A stretch of 64,000 nucleotides of DNA, taken from NCBI GenBank assembly GCA_016858145.1, contig JAEHOE010000017.1, forward strand, positions 558,001-622,000. The letters run 5' to 3'. Origin of the DNA: Edaphochlamys debaryana. Lineage: Eukaryota; Chlorophyta; Chlorophyceae; Chlamydomonadales. Below, in pieces: positions 58,869 to 64,000 of the stretch (positions are counted from its first letter, which is position 1; each line of letters opens with the position of its first letter). Under the pieces are notes generated by a model. It searched no databases. It was not told where the DNA came from and saw only the letters and a program-made list of their open reading frames with translations. Position numbers and translations under genes: made by a program.

Positions 58869-60031
58869 CACGTCTGCCGGCGGCCCGGCGCCCCTTGTTG
58901 CCCTGTGCGGGCCCTCCCCACCGGTGTGCCATCAAGCTCCCCCACTCCTAGCCATCCTAATGAATGTGCAGGCATCTCACTGCAGCTCGGCCCAACCACC
59001 AACGGGCCTCCCGACCATGCCGGTCCTTCAGTCCTCTGCGCGCTCATAGACCTTTTTCTGCCCCCACGTCAGTCAGTGGCTTGGACTGCTACCGGTAATA
59101 TGGTATCTGGAAAGTGGTCAGGGGAGCACGCTGCCACTTTGTATATGCAATAGGTGACTGTGCATAAGAGGCTACGCGGGGCGGGGAGTTGAGTTGGTGA
59201 CCCCGTGAGTTGAGTTGAGTTGAGTTGGTGGCGCACGGCGGCATGATCAGACAAGGAATCGCACACAAGGAATCGCAACCACGGTTGCAGCCACCGGCCC
59301 TTGCCATGAAGGGCCTTCCTTCAGCCTTAACTGGATGAGTGGGGAGTGCGTGCGCGGTCAGTCAAGTCCGGAAAGGAAGCACGGGGATGGCAGGGGTGAG
59401 GAGCTTGAGGAGCTTAACATACGGTACCAACTGTACCGGATGGCCAGGGCCAGGGTGGCCAGGGTGGGCCTAGCCGCATCATTACGGCAGAGTGGCGTAG
59501 TACTTGGGCAAGGTTGTGGCCTTCCATCTGTCAACACGATCTCCCCCAGTTCTTAGATGGGGGATACACGGCCACCGTTGGGTCCGTTCCCCTCAGTGCC
59601 CGCTTCACCCTCACGGACTAAGTACAGGTGACAGGTCAAAATTCATACCGGGCTTCAGGCTATCGGCCCCGAGCTGCTCAAACACAAGATAGGGCGCCTA
59701 GCGATTGGCGCAGGGCCCAGACCACCAGCGCTGCCGCTCAATTCCCGCTCCGGCACCCACCCCCCTTCGCACCTGCCTCGGCGCTTCTCCCTTCACGTCC
59801 AGGTCTGTATGATGATGCTGGACGGGTCCGGGCCTCTGCGAGCCGCCGGCTCCAGACCGCACGTTCAGGTAACATTCTTCAGGTAACTGCGCGTGTGGGG
59901 CCCGAGCCAGCCCTTCCCCCCTCCCCTCACCCCTCACCCCCTGTGCCCTCGACCCCCCGCCCCTTCGCCCTGCTCCTCAATCAACGCTCCTCCTTGCTTC
60001 CTCCCTCCCTTTCCTCCCTCCTCTTCTCCTC
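58869..60031. other. Intergenic with short GAGTT repeats
   Basis: GAGTT units lie at 59186-59195 and 59207-59226, and a CACACAAGGAATCG direct repeat is near 59250-59277. A pyrimidine-rich tract (59900-60031) abuts the retroelement 3' end. No gene supported. Confidence 0.4.
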
Positions 60032-60944
60032 CTGCCCCTTAGGAATGACGCATTACAGGGTTGCGGCCAGCGGGCAGCAAGCTGCCGGCCCCGCACAAGG
60101 GGGAGAGAGTCAACTTCCCCCGACCCCAGGCGTACCCTAAGGGAATGTCCAACACCGAGGCAGCCACCTACTCCAACCCATACAGCTACAGTCTCAGCCC
60201 GAGTGGGCTAGCTACATGAGATCATCACAAGCACCTCAATCACGCCGAGTCAGGGGGAAGGCGGCTCGACATCTGCAGGGGGGTTGAACCGCGGCTTCCC
60301 GGCGACGCCGCCCAGGAAAGGGTGCTCGGGCGGAACGTCTCTCCACTTTTTACTGAAACCTTGACCACAGTCTTCCGCAAAGGAGCGAACACGAGCCCAG
60401 AATTCCGCAACCACTTGCAAACCAAGTCGAGAAAGGGTGGCGCGCCCAAGCGGGGCACCTGACTCCGGGCGGGCGGCATAGAGCCACTGCCCCTTAGGAA
60501 TGACGCATTACAGGGTTGCGGCCAGCGGGCAGCAAGCTGCCGGCCCCGCACAAGGGGGAGAGAGTCAACTTCCCCCGACCCCAGGCGTACCCTAAGGGAA
60601 TGTCCAACACCGAGGCAGCCACCTACTCCAACCCATACAGCTACAGTCTCAGCCCGAGTGGGCTAGCTACATGAGATCATCACAAGCACCTCAATCACGC
60701 CGAGTCAGGGGGAAGGCGGCTCGACATCTGCAGGGGGGTTGAACCGCGGCTTCCCGGCGACGCCGCCCAGGAAAGGGTGCTCGGGCGGAACGTCTCTCCA
60801 CTTCTTACTGAAACCTTGACCACAGTCTTCCGCAAAGGAGCGAACACGAGCCCAGAATTCCGCAACCACTTGCAAACCAAGTCGAGAGAGGGTGGCGCGC
60901 CCAAGCGGGGCACCTGACTCCGGGCGGGCGGCATAGAGCCACTG
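60032..60944 (-). repeat. 455-bp tandem duplication at the retroelement 3' end
   Basis: 60032-60489 and 60487-60944 are the same 455-base unit, with two visible differences (CTTTTT/CTTCTT and GAGAAAGG/GAGAGAGG). The copies overlap by a CTG at the junction. Each unit carries the C-terminal coding end plus 3' flank of the element read on the minus strand. Confidence 0.92.
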
Positions 60945-62171
60945 ACGGCACCGCTCCAGAGCAGCCACCGCAGCCAGGCAGACCACATCCCAAGTCACAC
61001 CAGACACGCCCACAGGCGGAGTCACGAGCCACAAATGCTGCTTGCCGAGGGCATAGCTAGGAGTCCATCTGTACAGTTCTTCTTCAATGGCCTCACGAAG
61101 AGCACCAGCGACACAGCAAGACCAGAAGTGGTGCGCCCGATCCCCTTCATCCATCTGCACACCACACGGGCACACCGCAGGGGCTACTCCCCGAGCAATA
61201 TCAGCTGCATGCATCCCAAACCCCGCAAACCCATTAAGAGCCAGACGCCAGAGCGGGTCTTTGTGTTCCGGCTCCCACCGCACCGCCCAAAGCCGCCGCA
61301 GAGTTGCGGCGAACGCAGACAGTGGTTCAGGCGGCGCAGCGGGAAGGGATAGGGCCTCCGCAACGAAGGCCCGATGGCGCCGCGCCAGCGATTCCACCGA
61401 CGCGGAGAGTTGGAGCTGAGTAGCGGCCCGAACCGTGAGCTGGATCGCGCGGCAGGGAGCACCCGGCGGCAGCGTCCAGCCCACGGCAGGGGCGATGATG
61501 CGACAGGCAGCCAGCAGCGGCGGGGCCACGGCCGGCCCACCAGGCGCCAGCCGTGCAGCACGTGCAGCCTCCACCCAAGCTGGGGGTATACGCTGCAGCA
61601 GCGCTGCAAAGAGGCCAGCGGCCCGAACTCCGCAGTGGAGCTCGGACGGTAGCGTGAACCATTCCGAGACGCCGAGCACACCAAGCACGACGTCCGAGCG
61701 GTACAGGGGCAGGCAGCGGCGAGCCCAGCGCGGCGATGGGCGCCCGCCAGGCCGCCGCTCCCATTGACGGTTGAAGCGACGGAAGGCATCCACCACCGCA
61801 ACCGCCATGCCCACGCAACGAAGCGAAGGCACGTCGAAGAGGTCGGGGAAAGCCACATGTAGAGGCTCGCCGCCAGCATCAAGCGCGGGGTTGCCCCACA
61901 GCGGAGCGTGGTAGCACCACGGCCCCGCTGCTAGCAAGTCCCACGCAAGCACAGCCGGCGGCGGAAGAGTAGTGAAGGCAGAGACAAGACGTTTGAGGGC
62001 GGGGCAGTCGCTGGGGATGGGGCATCCGAAGAGGCGCCCGCCAGCGGCTGCAGTGAGGAGGGCGAGGGGGTGGGCGGCCGGATGGAGACGACGTAGCTGC
62101 GTGAAGTGAGGCGCGTCGCCGACTCGGAAATCGTCGGGATGCTTGCACAACCCGACTTGCACAATTCCCAA
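60705..62171 (-). mobile_element. Retroelement-like ORF, C-terminal fragment (488 aa)
   Basis: A single long exon, unlike the split host genes around it. The protein is rich in Leu/Ala/Trp and has a CPCG...HHFWSC zinc-knuckle-like motif about 350 residues in, followed by a WDVVCLAAVAALERCRQWLYA helix. This resembles the region after the reverse transcriptase in non-LTR elements abundant in volvocine genomes, but no reverse transcriptase motif (such as YxDD) is visible and the assignment is from pattern memory. The 5' part would be expected above 62171 and is absent, consistent with 5' truncation. The tandem 3' duplication supports a mobile origin. It could instead be a repeated host gene of unknown function. 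Confidence 0.5.
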
Positions 62172-62755
62172 TAGATATCGTTGGATAGATCACGAAGAGA
62201 CGATGACAATGGTGTTCATGGTAGCGTGCGAAGCGTAGAGACGAAGGAACTCGCGTGCAAGCCTCTAGAGACGCTCGTCCAGTTCATGGGCCCGATGAAG
62301 GCAAGTGTACGGCACAATAGTCACTTAAATACGCGCTCCGCGCGCCCCAGACGGCAATTCCAGCCTATTCCCGACTCAATTAGCTCTGTAACGACTAAGA
62401 TAGAGAAGCCTCGCTCCCGAGCCCCCTTCGAATCTCCATCGATCGGCATCGCTCCAGCGACCGCCTCTCTTCAGTGGTAAGCGGGACCACGACCCTCGAC
62501 CTTGTTCGCAGATCGTCTAAGGTGCTCAAGAGCGACCGTCGACACCAAGAGCGTCGCGCCCCAGTTCCCTTAGACGTTTCGCGATCCCCCCAGGCCCAAA
62601 CAAGTCGCGATTCCCCCGAACGCCCAAGATACGCTTCCGCCCCTTTCTCGCAGATAAAATTTTTCTCTCGCAGGTCGCTAGTGCGTTCGCGCTAAGTCGC
62701 CGTCGCCAGCGCCGTCATCGCGAACCCCAAAACGCCTAGTCGCGGTTCCCCTTAG
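62172..62755. other. Non-coding leader region before the terminal open frame
   Basis: Compositionally different from the rest of the window, with many CGATT/TCGCG words (GTCGCGATTCCCCC and variants at about 62570-62620). It ends at an in-frame TAG at 62753-62755. It may be a promoter and 5' leader, or the long terminal repeat of a retrotransposon. No primer-binding site was recognised. Confidence 0.3.
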
Positions 62756-64000
62756 TGCAGGTCACCCCTCTCCTGCTCGCAGGCACCCGAGGCCAAAATT
62801 TGCCCTCCCGCCCGCCCGTGCCCGTGCCGTCCAAGGTGGGCACCCCGCCCTCTCCTTGACCGCAGGAAACTTTTACCTTTGACACAGGTCACCTTCGTCG
62901 CGCAGGGCCTCCCCCAACCAATCGCCGCCGCCCCCGCCCTTCCACCCCTGCAGGCCGCCCCCTCGCAGGTTACCAAGGCGAGGACGCCGGCCCAGAAGAA
63001 GGCGGCTACCCCCGCGGGCTCGGACTCCCAGACCAAGTCCAACTCGGCCGGAGTTCCCCCGCCTCCCCCGCCGCCTCCCCCTGCCCTCTCTCCCACCGAG
63101 CGTGCCTTCAAGGCTCTCCAGGAGAACGAGGAGGGCGCCAAGATCTTCGTTCCGGCCTTCTACGACTTCCTCCACAGGGCCAATGAGTTCAAGACCGCGG
63201 CCGAGAACATCACCTCCCTGTCGGCCTCTCGCCCCGCAGGCTGCGCTTACATCGGCCTCAGCAAGAAAGTGCGCCCTGACCAGGTTGTGAGCTTTGTCAA
63301 CAAGTCCATCGGCCACGTCAACGAAGCCCTCGCCGGCGCCCACAAGCTCCACAAGAAGTCCCTGGAGTTCCTGATCTCCAAGCTCTCCGACTTCAAGTCC
63401 AAGGAGGAGGAGACCAACTTTGCCAACACCAAGTGCCTCACCGCTCTCAAGCAGCTCGAGGACTCGGAGGCCAAGATCAAGATCCTCGAGACCCGGCTCA
63501 CCACCCAGGAGACGGAGCTCTCGGAGAAGATCTACACCGCCGCCAAGAGCAAGTTCGAGTCAGAGCACCAGGAGCTGATCTCCAAGTTCGAGCGCGCCCA
63601 GTCCGACCTGGTGCAGATCGAGAAGGACTACAAGCAGGTGGAGGACAATGTCGCCTACTTCCGCAACCGGTGCTACGCCGAGGAGTCGGCCAAGCAGGAC
63701 CTCAAGCGCAAGTACGAGTCTTCCCTCGGCACCGTCCGCCAGCAGAAGTCCAAGATCACCAACCTCGAGACGGAGATCAACAGGCTCCAGAACGACAAGC
63801 AGAAGCTGCAGGAGGATCAGCAGAAGCTGCAGGCCGCCAACGCCGCCCTGACGGTGCAGGTGCAGATCCAGGCCGCCCGCCAGATCCGCGTCATCCCCGT
63901 CCCCGTGCCCCGCCGCCAGTCTCGCTGGGACCAGGTCCCCGGCCCCGTCGAGGAGCACGTCTCGCAGGCCCGCACCCCCGGCCGCGACCCCTCCCCCAGC
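62756..64000 (+). CDS. Coiled-coil protein, open to the window edge (partial, about 400 codons)
   Basis: The frame is open from 62756 to the end without a stop. No ATG precedes the conserved-looking part, so translation starts in an upstream exon or after an acceptor such as 62781, 62866 or 62888. The protein has a basic Ala/Pro-rich start, a PPPPPPPP tract near 63057, then a helical domain (ENEEGAKIFVPAFYDFLHRANEF), a long heptad-like coiled coil (about 63330-63850, with KSKITNLETEINRLQND and KLQEDQQKLQ) and a basic tail with RRQSRWDQVPGP. Codon use is strongly C/G-ending (AAG, GAG, CTC, ATC), as in highly expressed genes. Not recognised; a retrotransposon gag-like protein or a structural coiled-coil protein are both possible. 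Confidence 0.6.

Noticed and set aside
56869..59153. Repeat proteins of 430-704 aa on both strands (LHACRLPLWPRASP, ERGGTGPQGEPAGV)
   Set aside because: Products of the 42-bp minisatellite. One-base indels switch the repeat between frames, and no frame carries a non-repeat domain.
59186..59226. GAGTT repeats as telomeric DNA
   Set aside because: Only six units, a motif unlike the TTTTAGGG telomere type of this algal group, and internal to the window.

Overview
The window is nuclear DNA of a GC-rich, intron-dense green alga. Short GT-AG introns every 50-300 coding bases, long GC-rich minisatellites, TKL-type kinases with an HGDL catalytic loop and abundant intronic simple repeats all suit the Chlamydomonadales (volvocine/Chlamydomonas group). 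The species cannot be named from the sequence. Because genes are split into many exons, open frames alone mislead here; I rebuilt gene models by following reading frame, splice sites and similarity between paralogous copies.

Layout. At 1006-2419 (minus) is a six-exon DUF924-family gene. From 3887 to 32659 lies a cluster of three paralogous receptor-like kinase genes. Copy A (3887-13166, plus) and copy B (15102-23066, plus) are intact 28-exon genes of about 1,470 and 1,460 aa. Copy C (24774-32659, minus) faces B tail to tail and is broken by an in-frame TGA and a 2-nt deletion. Each protein reads as signal peptide, C-type-lectin-like module, jacalin-like beta module, Cys-rich segment, a second C-type-lectin-like plus jacalin-like pair, one membrane helix and a TKL-like kinase.

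Downstream of this cluster in coordinates, 32964-39102 (minus) is an 11-exon YqaJ/lambda-exonuclease-like nuclease whose catalytic core is split by an insertion of about 400 residues. Its 5' part and promoter are duplicated about 7.3 kb away as a decayed fragment (42720-46404, minus). Between the two copies are a small divergent gene (39417-40146) and a possible membrane-protein frame (40147-40794). At 46744-54837 (plus) is a complete 20-exon STT3 gene, the catalytic subunit of oligosaccharyltransferase.

The right end is repeat-rich: a truncated intron-containing tRNA-Asp, a 42-bp minisatellite of about 44 units (57005-58868), a retroelement-like ORF with a 455-bp tandem duplication of its 3' end (60034-62171, minus), and an open coiled-coil reading frame that runs off the window (62756-64000).

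The receptor cluster is the most interesting system: a lectin-receptor kinase with a repeated two-lectin ectodomain, amplified locally and apparently homogenised by gene conversion. STT3 acts in the secretory pathway that such glycoprotein receptors pass through, but nothing in the sequence links the two genes functionally.
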